Assembly (NCBI GenBank): GCA_942493315.1
Contig: OW818690.1
Coordinates: 124,001-188,000 of the forward strand
Source of the DNA: UBA5429 sp942493315
Lineage (GTDB): Bacteria; Bacteroidota; Bacteroidia; Bacteroidales; WCHB1-69
Direction of reading: 5' to 3'
DNA: 64,000 nt
This document shows positions 16,742 through 25,066 of this stretch, piece after piece. The position numbers were made by a program, and so were the translations under genes. Numbering within the stretch: position 1 is the first letter of the stretch; each line of letters opens with the position of its first letter. A model generated the notes under the pieces. It was not told where the DNA came from and did no database searches. It saw nothing but the letters and a program-made list of their open reading frames with translations.

Positions 16742-17296
16742 TTAAAATACAAATTTTCTTTTATCTTCAGGATAAATACATTTAGGCATATTCATATCCC
16801 CTAATTGTCTTCCAATTGCCAATAAAATTTCATATTCTTCAATGGTACTTGGTGGAACTTTTTTGATTCTGGAATAACCATGACCAGTATTACCTAATTG
16901 GTATCCTCCTTCGCATATTTCTGAAATATAAGTTATTGCCGTTACTTTAGTTTTATTTTCAGGAATGGAATCTAAATGTAATAAAATATATACGTCATAA
17001 TATAAAGGCTTTCCATTTTTAAAATAAATTTTTGATTTAATTGCCCCTAAAAATGTACTTAATAGAATATCATTTTTATTTACTATACTATCGAATTCAT
17101 CATATAATAAAGGAATATCAGTACTATCAGGAAGTAATAAAAAATTATCTTCATAAATTGAATTTATAATTTTTCTAATTTGTGGAATATTAGCATTAAA
17201 AACATAACTCGTTGGATTTTTTTGTTTTAATTCTTTTTGAGAATAACAGCCAGAAAACAATAATGTTACTATTATTAAGTAGATAAAATTTTTCAT
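16742..17296 (-). CDS. Lipoprotein of unknown function
   Basis: A 184-residue protein with a lipoprotein signal, MKNFIYLIIVTLLFSGC. The mature part (about 165 residues) matches no family I know; it has a central segment KIYFKNGKPLYYDVYILLHL that looks like a beta-hairpin and a C-terminal CIYPEDKRKF. It stands alone on the minus strand. Its position directly before repeat copy A is like that of the genes at 60124-60600 and 62620-63303, which follow Rhs fragments, so a role as an orphan immunity lipoprotein is conceivable but unproven. Confidence 0.6.
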   Translation of the reverse strand: MKNFIYLIIVTLLFSGCYSQKELKQKNPTSYVFNANIPQIRKIINSIYEDNFLLLPDSTDIPLLYDEFDSIVNKNDILLSTFLGAIKSKIYFKNGKPLYYDVYILLHLDSIPENKTKVTAITYISEICEGGYQLGNTGHGYSRIKKVPPSTIEEYEILLAIGRQLGDMNMPKCIYPEDKRKFVF

Positions 17297-17524
17297 AGTG
17301 TTGGTGGTTTAATCCCTGATTGTCAAATTGGTTTATGTTTTATTTGTGTGTGCAAAAATACAATTATTTAAATTCTAAATATCTTTTCATTTTTTTTTGT
17401 GATTTGATTGTTTGGGTAGCATAAATGAATTAACCAACCCAGAGGGGAATTATCATCTATCCTTATTTACAAGTAAATAAGATAAATTGATATGTATAAA
17501 TTCAAGATAACGCTTCTTTAGTCT

Positions 17525-17547
17525 AAAAAAAACCGCTTGCGGTTTTT
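17525..17547. terminator. Bidirectional intrinsic terminator
   Basis: CCGC (17533-17536), a TT loop and GCGG (17539-17542), flanked by eight A on the left and five T on the right. The flanks extend the stem and give a U-tract on both strands. It precedes the GC-rich structured element. Confidence 0.6.
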
Positions 17548-17563
17548 GCTGCATTAGGGCGCA

Positions 17564-17721
17564 GGCCAGGTACCCCGCAAGTTGAACAGCTTAGTGGTGC
17601 ACGAGACGGGCAGAGCGACGGAGGAGCTCCTGCACGGCCGATGCACCACTTGGCTGTGAAACGAGGAGTACAGGCCGGAGACCGACGGCAGCCGGGTGGA
17701 ATCGTGGGACGGATGGTGCCG
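17564..17721. ncRNA. GC-rich, strongly structured element (candidate RNA or mobile repeat)
   Basis: A roughly 190-bp GC-rich block (about 17548-17730) in an AT-rich genome. Its two arms pair over 113 nt: GGCC 17564-17567 with 17673-17676, GTAC 17570-17573 with 17668-17671, GTT 17581-17583 with AAC 17660-17662, ACAGC 17586-17590 with GCTGT 17653-17657, and AGTGGTGCA 17593-17601 with TGCACCACT 17642-17650. Small internal loops separate the helices, one of them GA opposite GA. The apical 40 nt contain the palindrome GGAGCTCC. A second hairpin pairs CGGCA 17686-17690 with TGCCG 17717-17721. No open frame with coding character. Strand is undetermined. The class is not recognised. Confidence 0.5.
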
Positions 17722-17765
17722 GAATGCCATAAAAATCATTACTTTTGCACTTCAAACCTATTATC

Positions 17766-20741
17766 ATGTCGGAATTGGAATCTTTATGGCAAAAAATGGA
17801 AGGTGAAGGCTACGGAAATGAGACTTTTCGAATGATGTATGCAACTGATGCTTCAGAATATCGGGAGATTCCTGTTGGAGTAGCCTATCCCAAAACAAAC
17901 GAAGATATTAAAACATTGATTAAATGGGCGAAACAACATCGCATTCCATTAATTCCCAGAACAGGTGGCACTTCTTTAGCCGGACAAGTTGTGGGAAATG
18001 GCTTGATCATTGATCTTTCCAAATATTTTACAGAAATCGATTCGATTGACTTGGAAGATCAAACAGTATGGGTTCAAGCGGGTGTTGTTAGAGATGATTT
18101 GAATACTCTGTTAAAACCTTTAGACCTCTTTTTTGCTCCTGAAACGTCTACTTCAAACAGAGCTTGCTTTGGAGGGATGTTTGGTAACAATTCCTGTGGT
18201 AGCAACTCTTTGATTTACGGGAGTACGCGCGCTCATGTTTTGGAAGCCAAAGGATTTTTATCTGATGGTTCTTATGTTCATTTCAAGAATATAACGGAAG
18301 AAGAATGGAGCCAAATCACAGAAGAATCCTCTCTGGAAGCAACCATTTATAAATCATTATATAAAATCTTTCATTCTGAAGAGGTTATGCATGAAATCAA
18401 AGAGCAATTTCCTGATTCCCGGATCAGGAGAAGAAATTCAGGTTATGCTATTGATGAGTTGGTTCAAAACCGACTATTTCAACCCCAAAACAAACAACTT
18501 CCCGATCTTAATTTATGTCAACTTTTAGCAGGTTCTGAAGGAACACTTTGTTTGATTACTGATATTAAAATTAAACTAAGTCCAATATCAAAATATGAAA
18601 AAGCGGTTATTGGAGTTCATTGTGATTCCATAGCGGATGTATTGCAAGGAAATCTCATCGCATTAACTTTTCAACCTACTGCAGTTGAGTTGATTGATTA
18701 TACGATTATTCAATTAAGTTTAGAAAACCAATCTCAAAAAGAGAATGTTTCTGTTTTAACCATGGATCCAAACCATCCTGAAATACATATTCTTGCGATT
18801 GAGTTCAGTGAAAAGGATCCTGTATTGCTTCATCAGAAATGTGAAACCTGTATTGAAGTTTTAAAAATGGCTCAAATTGGCTACAGCTATCCCATATTAC
18901 AAGGTCAGGATTTGAACAAAATATGGAAAATCAGAAAAGCGGGATTAGGGATCATGTCCAATCTGAAAGGAGAGGAAAAACCCAAATCATTTGTAGAGGA
19001 TAGTGTTGTTTTACCGGAGCAACTGCCCTCCTATTTTGCTGAATTTGAATCAATTTGTATGAACCATGGGATTAAAATGGTTGCTTACGGACACATTTCA
19101 ACCGGTGAAATACACAAAAAACCGATTCTTGACTTTCAAAATCCCCAACATTTTAAACTTTTTCATGAATTAGCTCTGGCAGATGCTCATTTGGTCAAAA
19201 AGTACCGTGGTTCACTGAGTGGAGAGCATGGTGATGGTCGTTTACGTGGTGAGTTTTTGCCCCTAATGTTAGGAGAAAAAATAGTTTCAATATTTCAGGA
19301 GATTAAAACCATTTTTGATCCTGAATCGATTTTAAATCCGGGAAAAATAGTAAACACTCCCAAAATGGATCAATTTTTAAGGGAAACGATATCATCAGAT
19401 ACTTTGGTTTATAATACTTATTTTCATTTTCCTGAGACAGATGGATGGATCAATGCATTAAAAAAATGTTGTAATTCAGGAGATTGCAGAAAATCTGCAT
19501 CACAAGAGGGAACCATGTGTCCCTCATTTCAAGCACAAAATGAAGAGTATTTTAGCACCCGGGCTCGTGCCAATGTATTGAGAGAGATGATTCTTCATAC
19601 CCAAACCCGAAATCCATATTCTTTTTCAGATTTGATTCAAAATGATTCTGATTTGGTTTACTCAGATCAGGAAATTTATGACATTTTATCCTGGTGTTTA
19701 GCGTGTAAAGCGTGTAAAGCTGAGTGTCCATCTCAAGTGGATATGACCAAATTAAGAGCTGAATTTCTTCAACACTATTACAACAGACATCGAATCCCTT
19801 TTAGATCCCGAATTATAGGGCATTATCCGTTTTTTAATGAATTAGGGAGCTATTTCAGTGGATTTTACAATTTGATAGTGACTCAGAAATGGAGTTCAAA
19901 GATCTTAAAAAAAATGTTGGGATTTGCTTCCCAAAGGAGTTTGCCAACCATTCATAAAAGATCATTATTACAATGGCATAATCAAAGAGAAAACAAATTT
20001 CAATCTGTGGATCGAAAAGTGTATCTTTTTCCTGATGAATTCACCAATCGGAACGATGTAGAGATCGGCAAAAAAGGGATCTGTTTGCTAGAAAAACTAG
20101 GATATGAAGTGATTATGATTCCTTCATCATTCAGCGGAAGAACCTATTTATCTAAAGGAATGTTAAAAAATGCACAAAAATGTGCTGAAGAGAATGTAAC
20201 GATTTACAAAAAGCTGATCAACGAGAAAACCCCATTAATCGGAATTGAGCCTTCGGCTATTTTAACATTTAGAGATGAATATCCTGATCTATTGAGTAAC
20301 ACATTACAAATTGAAGCTCAAAAGTTAGCAAAACACTGTTATTTAATAGATGAATTTATATTACAAGAATGGGAATCGAAAAAAATTGAAAGTTCATTGT
20401 TTACAGATAACACCAAAAAAATTCTTTTTCACGCCCATTGTTACCAAAAAGCACTTTCTGATAAAACAATCAGTGTAAAAATGATGGAGATTCCGAAAAA
20501 TTATGCTGTAACGCTCATCGAAGATGGTTGTTGTGGCATGGCCGGTTCTTTTGGTTTTGAAAAAGAGCACTATGAAATTTCACAAAAGATTGGTTCATTA
20601 AAACTTTTTCCTGCTGTTCAAAATAAAAAATCGGATGAGATTATTACAGCATGTGGAACTAGTTGCAGACATCAAATCAAAGATGGAACCGGAGAGATCT
20701 CCTATCATCCTATTGAAATTTTATTTGATGCACTTATTTAA
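17766..20741 (+). CDS. FAD-linked oxidase / 4Fe-4S / CCG-domain fusion (D-lactate or 2-hydroxyacid dehydrogenase type)
   Basis: A 991-residue flavin and iron-sulfur enzyme, likely oxidising D-lactate or another 2-hydroxy acid and passing electrons to the respiratory chain. Residues of about 35-230 are the PCMH-type FAD domain (IPRTGGTSLAGQ; APETSTSNRACFGGMFGNNS). Residues of about 270-540 are the FAD-oxidase C-terminal domain, with YGHISTGEIH and SGEHGDGRLRGEF. Residues of about 570-670 carry Fe-S ligands, including CLACKACKAECPSQVD. The end is a CCG domain (HAHCYQKAL; EDGCCGMAGSFGFE). This is the YdiJ-like architecture. I chose ATG 17766 over the upstream TTG; a TACTTTTG box lies at 17740-17747. 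The last 8 bp overlap the convergent SDR gene. Confidence 0.87.
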   Translation: MSELESLWQKMEGEGYGNETFRMMYATDASEYREIPVGVAYPKTNEDIKTLIKWAKQHRIPLIPRTGGTSLAGQVVGNGLIIDLSKYFTEIDSIDLEDQTVWVQAGVVRDDLNTLLKPLDLFFAPETSTSNRACFGGMFGNNSCGSNSLIYGSTRAHVLEAKGFLSDGSYVHFKNITEEEWSQITEESSLEATIYKSLYKIFHSEEVMHEIKEQFPDSRIRRRNSGYAIDELVQNRLFQPQNKQLPDLNLCQLLAGSEGTLCLITDIKIKLSPISKYEKAVIGVHCDSIADVLQGNLIALTFQPTAVELIDYTIIQLSLENQSQKENVSVLTMDPNHPEIHILAIEFSEKDPVLLHQKCETCIEVLKMAQIGYSYPILQGQDLNKIWKIRKAGLGIMSNLKGEEKPKSFVEDSVVLPEQLPSYFAEFESICMNHGIKMVAYGHISTGEIHKKPILDFQNPQHFKLFHELALADAHLVKKYRGSLSGEHGDGRLRGEFLPLMLGEKIVSIFQEIKTIFDPESILNPGKIVNTPKMDQFLRETISSDTLVYNTYFHFPETDGWINALKKCCNSGDCRKSASQEGTMCPSFQAQNEEYFSTRARANVLREMILHTQTRNPYSFSDLIQNDSDLVYSDQEIYDILSWCLACKACKAECPSQVDMTKLRAEFLQHYYNRHRIPFRSRIIGHYPFFNELGSYFSGFYNLIVTQKWSSKILKKMLGFASQRSLPTIHKRSLLQWHNQRENKFQSVDRKVYLFPDEFTNRNDVEIGKKGICLLEKLGYEVIMIPSSFSGRTYLSKGMLKNAQKCAEENVTIYKKLINEKTPLIGIEPSAILTFRDEYPDLLSNTLQIEAQKLAKHCYLIDEFILQEWESKKIESSLFTDNTKKILFHAHCYQKALSDKTISVKMMEIPKNYAVTLIEDGCCGMAGSFGFEKEHYEISQKIGSLKLFPAVQNKKSDEIITACGTSCRHQIKDGTGEISYHPIEILFDALI

Positions 20742-21453
20742 GTGTCATTTTTTCCCAGAAATAGCCTGGAATAATCCGCATAAGAGCAGAAATATAGCGC
20801 CATTTCCCATCCACATAAATAGTCCTTTTTTTCTTAAGTAATCCTTTAAAAATCACTTTTACTGCCTTGTCACAAGATAAGGTTAATGGGTAATTTTGTC
20901 CGGCAATGATTTCAGTATCTACAAATCCTGGAATTATAGTAGAAAATTTTATGTTCCATTTCTGAATATGAGCTCCATGAGCCATAGCTTCGAGATACAA
21001 TCTTTGATACCCTTTACTAGCTGAATAAGATGATGAACCTCCAATTCCACGGAATCCGGCAACTGAACTGATCGCAGCGATATGTCCTGATCCTTGGTTT
21101 TTAAAAAACTGAAACATGTAACACATTGATGTTACAAAACCATTGATATTAACATCATTAGTCCATTTTTCCATGGATAAATCCATATCATAATTTTGTT
21201 TTCCTACGCCTGATGAATAGAGAAAAAGATCACATCCGCCCAAGCGTTGAATCAATAATTCTAATTTATTTTCCAAATCAGGTTTTGTAACATCTGTTTC
21301 TTCATAAAGTATGTTATCAGGAAATTTTTGTGAAAGTTGTTCGAGTCTTTCGATTCTTCTCCCGGCAACAGCAACAGTATGACCAGCTGCAGCAAATAGT
21401 TCTGCTGTGCCTTTCCCCAACCCAGACGTAGCACCTAAAATAATGATTTTCAT
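20734..21453 (-). CDS. Short-chain dehydrogenase/reductase
   Basis: A 239-residue NAD(P)-dependent oxidoreductase with a Rossmann fold. The nucleotide motif is GATSGLGKG at residues of about 7-15. AGRRIERL suggests NADP preference through the Arg pair. The active-site Ser is in AISSVAGFRG, and YSASK gives the catalytic Tyr and Lys. The substrate cannot be read from sequence. The open frame continues upstream of ATG 21453 for another 124 codons, but the extension is low-complexity, antisense to the next gene, and I reject it. Confidence 0.88.
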   Translation of the reverse strand: MKIIILGATSGLGKGTAELFAAAGHTVAVAGRRIERLEQLSQKFPDNILYEETDVTKPDLENKLELLIQRLGGCDLFLYSSGVGKQNYDMDLSMEKWTNDVNINGFVTSMCYMFQFFKNQGSGHIAAISSVAGFRGIGGSSSYSASKGYQRLYLEAMAHGAHIQKWNIKFSTIIPGFVDTEIIAGQNYPLTLSCDKAVKVIFKGLLKKKRTIYVDGKWRYISALMRIIPGYFWEKMTLK

Positions 21454-21556
21454 ATAGTTGTAATTTTCAAAATAGATGGGCAAAGATATTGAATTTTTGG
21501 AAAGAAAATGGAAAGATAAAATTAAATCATTTATCGTATTTTTGTAAAAAATTAAA

Positions 21557-22264
21557 ATGATGAAAAAAGTTGATATTTGGATGGCAGTTGGAGTGATCCT
21601 ATTTTTTGCCCCATTTTTTATTTTCAAACCTGTATATGATTGGTATTTAAGTTTTAATGGAAACCATCCTTTAATCATGGCCTTTATTAAATTTGCCATT
21701 TTAGCTACATTTGGGGAAGTTTTAGGGTTAAGAATTAAAACCGGAAAATACAACACTCCCGGATTTGGAATTTTACCCAGGGCTATCGTTTGGGGAGTTT
21801 TAGGCGTCTGGATAGCTGTAGCCATGGGTGTTTATAAATTTGGAGTACCGGCTTACCTTTCCAAATTTCAATTATTTGAAAGTTTACCGGATGCCATGAA
21901 GGGTTCATTTTCCGGCATGAAATTATTTGGTGCTTTTTGTATCAGTGTAATGATGAACACCACATTTGCGCCGGTTTTCATGACCATTCACAAAATCACC
22001 GATGCGCATATTGGAAATTGTAATGGTAAATTGAGTTTTTTAACCACACCACTTCCATTTGGTAAACTCATTACACAACTCAACTGGCAAGTACAATGGG
22101 GTTTTGTCTTCAAAAAAACGATCCCTTTTTTCTGGATTCCGGCTCATACGATTACTTTCATCTTACCGGGAGAATTTCAAGTACTTTTTGCAGCTATTTT
22201 AGGCATTGCTTTAGGTCTCATTTTATCTATTGCTGCCATAAAAAGTAAAACTGTTTCAAAATAA
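21557..22264 (+). CDS. Multi-pass membrane protein, Mpv17/PMP22-like
   Basis: A 235-residue protein with about five hydrophobic segments: VGVILFFAPFFIF, IMAFIKFAILATFGEV, AIVWGVLGVWIAVAMGV, GAFCISVMMNTTFAPVFM and VLFAAILGIALGLILSIAA. The stretch KKTIPFFWIPAHTITFILPGEFQVLFAA resembles the conserved end of the Mpv17/PMP22 family; the match is by memory of the pattern and only moderately firm. Start ATG 21557; the second Met is one codon later. A TATTTTTG box lies at 21537-21544, so the transcript leader is very short. Confidence 0.6.
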   Translation: MMKKVDIWMAVGVILFFAPFFIFKPVYDWYLSFNGNHPLIMAFIKFAILATFGEVLGLRIKTGKYNTPGFGILPRAIVWGVLGVWIAVAMGVYKFGVPAYLSKFQLFESLPDAMKGSFSGMKLFGAFCISVMMNTTFAPVFMTIHKITDAHIGNCNGKLSFLTTPLPFGKLITQLNWQVQWGFVFKKTIPFFWIPAHTITFILPGEFQVLFAAILGIALGLILSIAAIKSKTVSK

Positions 22265-22320
22265 AGATGTGAAGCAACATTTTTTTGTTATTCACGTCTT
22301 ACAAAAAATTACGGATATTA

Positions 22321-22866
22321 ATGAGCGAAGAGGAGATCATAAAGGGTTGCCAAAACGGGAAACAAAAATGCCAAAAATTGGTTTATGATCAACATTCTAA
22401 GTTAGTTATGGGGATTGCTTTACGATTTGCAAAAAATGAAAATGATGCTTATGACATTTTTCAGGATGCATTTCTTAAAGTGTTTCTTTATATCCAGAAT
22501 TTTAAATTTTTAGGTTCTTTTGAAGGTTGGGTGCGAAAAATTGCGGTAACAACTGCCATTTCATGGTACAGAAAACAAGTTGCAGATAGAAAAAACGGAT
22601 TGGAAGTTGAACTGGTAGAGGATTACCCCGAGGTAACAATTGAAGAGGGGATTGATATTTCAATGGATGAATTATTGTTAATAGTCAATGAGTTACCGGA
22701 TGGATATAGAATGGTCTTCAATCTGTTTGCCATAGATGGATATAAACATGAAGAGATTGCTGAAATGCTGAATATCTCGGAAGGCACTTCCCGCTCTCAA
22801 TACTTTAAAGCCAAACATACGTTACAAAAAAAAATTATGGAAAAATATAAAATCAATGCTATATGA
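22321..22866 (+). CDS. ECF-type RNA polymerase sigma factor
   Basis: A 181-residue sigma-70 family protein of the extracytoplasmic function group. Region 2 covers about residues 25-90 (MGIALRFAKNENDAYDIFQDAFLKVF; EGWVRKIAVTTAISWYRK). Region 4 covers about residues 120-175 (YRMVFNLFAIDGYKHEEIAEMLNISEGTSRSQYFKAKHTLQ), with a helix-turn-helix. The stop codon overlaps the next start by 4 bp (ATGA), coupling it to a membrane protein that takes the usual anti-sigma position. I chose ATG 22321 (MSEEEIIKGC) over an upstream TTG. Confidence 0.9.
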   Translation: MSEEEIIKGCQNGKQKCQKLVYDQHSKLVMGIALRFAKNENDAYDIFQDAFLKVFLYIQNFKFLGSFEGWVRKIAVTTAISWYRKQVADRKNGLEVELVEDYPEVTIEEGIDISMDELLLIVNELPDGYRMVFNLFAIDGYKHEEIAEMLNISEGTSRSQYFKAKHTLQKKIMEKYKINAI

Positions 22867-23753
22867 AAGAGCTTGGACAATATTTCAAAGAGCATTTTAA
22901 TCATTTTGAACCTGAAATTCCATCTGATTTGTGGAATAAAATGAAAAATGATCAATCATTGCAAAAATTCAACCGATTACAAGCTGTTAAAAGGGTGATG
23001 CTTTATGGGGTTGCTCCAATTGCGACCATTGCTATTGTAATGAGTATTCTTGTTTTTAATGCTAAACCTGAACCAACTCCAACCCAAGTAACTTCAGTTG
23101 TACTAAATGAAGAGAATCAACAACCTGATCAAGTCATTCAGCCTATTAGCACTATTCAATCCGCTGACAATATTGAAAAAGTAACCCCTGTCACTTCTAC
23201 TAAACCGCAGGAGATGCTACCTCAACAAAACAATGTAACGATTACCAATCAAAATTCTACTCCAAAGGAAACCGGTCACTCTAATCCGAATACAACTATT
23301 GAATCTCCAAAAACACAATCGGTAGTGAATCCAAAATCTGACAATAAAAACGCTCATTCAATAGTTCAACAGAAAGAGATTCCAAAAACCAAACCTGAAA
23401 ATACAACTGTACGTGAACCTTTGGATAATGACAATGAAGTAAATCCAAAAAGCACTTCAACTAATCCGGATATTGATAAAATGTTATTTATTCCAACAGG
23501 ATTTACGCCCAATAATGACGGACATAATGACCTGTTTTTTGTAACCGCTGATTGGGAAGTTGCAGATTTTGAGATTATTATTTTTCAAAGAGGTGGTGGT
23601 ATTGTTTTTAAAACTAAAGATATTAATTTAGGATGGGATGGCATTTTCAATGGATCAGAACTTCCACAAGGAGCTTATGCCTATATGATTACTTATAAAA
23701 ATAGTTTAGGTGATTCAAAAAGAGTAAAGGGAACCATCAATTTAATTAGATAA
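22863..23753 (+). CDS. Putative anti-sigma membrane protein with T9SS type B (gliding-motility) C-terminal domain
   Basis: A 296-residue protein translationally coupled to the ECF sigma gene. Residues 1-38 are cytoplasmic and charged (MKELGQYFKEHFNHFEPEIP). Residues of about 42-66 form one membrane helix (VMLYGVAPIATIAIVMSILVF). Residues of about 70-200 are a Q/N/P/T-rich low-complexity linker. From about residue 208, IPTGFTPNNDGHNDLFF... opens a gliding-motility-associated C-terminal domain, ending GTINLI. There is no cleavable signal peptide, so the type B domain would sit in the periplasm on an inner-membrane anchor. An anti-sigma role is inferred from position and topology only. Confidence 0.7.
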   Translation: MKELGQYFKEHFNHFEPEIPSDLWNKMKNDQSLQKFNRLQAVKRVMLYGVAPIATIAIVMSILVFNAKPEPTPTQVTSVVLNEENQQPDQVIQPISTIQSADNIEKVTPVTSTKPQEMLPQQNNVTITNQNSTPKETGHSNPNTTIESPKTQSVVNPKSDNKNAHSIVQQKEIPKTKPENTTVREPLDNDNEVNPKSTSTNPDIDKMLFIPTGFTPNNDGHNDLFFVTADWEVADFEIIIFQRGGGIVFKTKDINLGWDGIFNGSELPQGAYAYMITYKNSLGDSKRVKGTINLIR

Positions 23754-23760
23754 AAACGAT

Positions 23761-25032
23761 ATGTTAAACAGATCTATTCCACCTGATTCTTTTGATATTG
23801 AGAACTTTATGATCTCAAAACCTACTGTTGAAACATTGAAAAATGGAATAAAAGTATTCCGGTTTTTTAATCCTTTGTTGGATTTAATCCATATTCAAAT
23901 TCAAATCAAGGGGGGAACCATCTTTGAAACTAAAAAAACTCTTGCCTCTAGTTGTTTTCAGTTATTAAAGGAGAGTTCAAAATCAAAAACAGGATCCGAA
24001 ATGGATGAAATTCTTGATTTTTATGGGGCTAGTTGGCATGTCACAACCAGTCTGGAAATGGTCTCTATTAAATGGATTATTCCACGATCTAATTGTGAAG
24101 TTTTAATCCCCATTTTGTTTGATATTTTAGCAAATCCGGAATTTAAGAGTGACAATCTGGAGAGACAAAAACAAAAAAAAATTAAGGATTTAGAATATAA
24201 CCAATTAAAATACAGCTATAAGGCCAATCAAATCATGTTTAACACATTATTTGAAGAAAACGCACCGGTTGGATCTCTTTTAACAAATGAGCAAATTTTA
24301 GATATCAGCACATTGGATCTTTATGATTATTATTCTAAAGTTTTTAATAGTTCTAACCTGACTATCTTTATTGCAGGAAATACTACAGAATCTACTGAAA
24401 AACAAATTTATAGTTTATTTAATCAGGTTCCAGCAGGATCAAATATTGACCCTGTTTCCTCACTAAAATTGATTCATAAACCTACCCTAATTAAAGATCC
24501 ACAAACTGATCCTATTCAATCATCCATTATTGTATGTAAAAAAGGGATCTCTTATTTTGATGAAGATAGAGCCGTATTTACAATTTTAGCCACCCTGTTA
24601 GGAGGATATTTTGGATCCCGTTTGATGCAAAATTTAAGAGAAAAACATGGATTTACTTACGGTGTACAATGTGGATCAATTTACTGGAGAAATGAATCGA
24701 TGTTTATCATAGAAAGTGATGTAACCAGTGAAAAAACTGAAGAATCTATTGAACAAATTTATTTGGAAATGGATCGATTACGAACTGAACTCACTTCTGA
24801 AGATGAATTAAAATTAGTAAAACGGTATTTACAAGGGATCCTTTTAAGAGAGATGGATGGTGTTGTATCGTTTATGAAAAAATTTATATTTTTACACAGT
24901 TTTGGATTAAACGAATCTGAAATTGATGTTACATTAAAAACTATTCATCAAGTAAATAGTGATTTAATATTAAAAAATGCAAATAAACACTTGCAAAATG
25001 AGGATTTTTATACTATTATTGTAGGATGTTAA
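23761..25032 (+). CDS. M16-family protein without the zinc motif (degenerate peptidase)
   Basis: A 423-residue protein with the fold-level features of insulinase-type M16B peptidases: an N-terminal LKNGIKVFRFFNP strand, a Rossmann-like core, and the C-terminal LREKHGFTYGVQCG segment with its conserved Arg/Tyr pair. Where active members have HxxEH, this one has ASSCFQLLKESSKSK; no His or Glu pair is present and no signal peptide is seen. In other systems such proteins pair with an active M16 partner, but none is adjacent here. It lies 7 bp after the putative anti-sigma gene. Confidence 0.8.
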   Translation: MLNRSIPPDSFDIENFMISKPTVETLKNGIKVFRFFNPLLDLIHIQIQIKGGTIFETKKTLASSCFQLLKESSKSKTGSEMDEILDFYGASWHVTTSLEMVSIKWIIPRSNCEVLIPILFDILANPEFKSDNLERQKQKKIKDLEYNQLKYSYKANQIMFNTLFEENAPVGSLLTNEQILDISTLDLYDYYSKVFNSSNLTIFIAGNTTESTEKQIYSLFNQVPAGSNIDPVSSLKLIHKPTLIKDPQTDPIQSSIIVCKKGISYFDEDRAVFTILATLLGGYFGSRLMQNLREKHGFTYGVQCGSIYWRNESMFIIESDVTSEKTEESIEQIYLEMDRLRTELTSEDELKLVKRYLQGILLREMDGVVSFMKKFIFLHSFGLNESEIDVTLKTIHQVNSDLILKNANKHLQNEDFYTIIVGC

Positions 25033-25066
25033 TTAAAATAAGTTGATTATACGTATATATTTGAAT

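Noticed and set aside
17554..17835. Short frames on both strands across the GC-rich block
   Set aside because: The block is strongly self-complementary and the peptides are Cys/Arg/Ser-rich without any recognisable pattern; GC-rich sequence simply lacks stops.
21454..21825. N-terminal extension of the SDR by 124 codons
   Set aside because: It is antisense to the start of the membrane-protein gene, has no family similarity, and the Rossmann motif begins right after ATG 21453.
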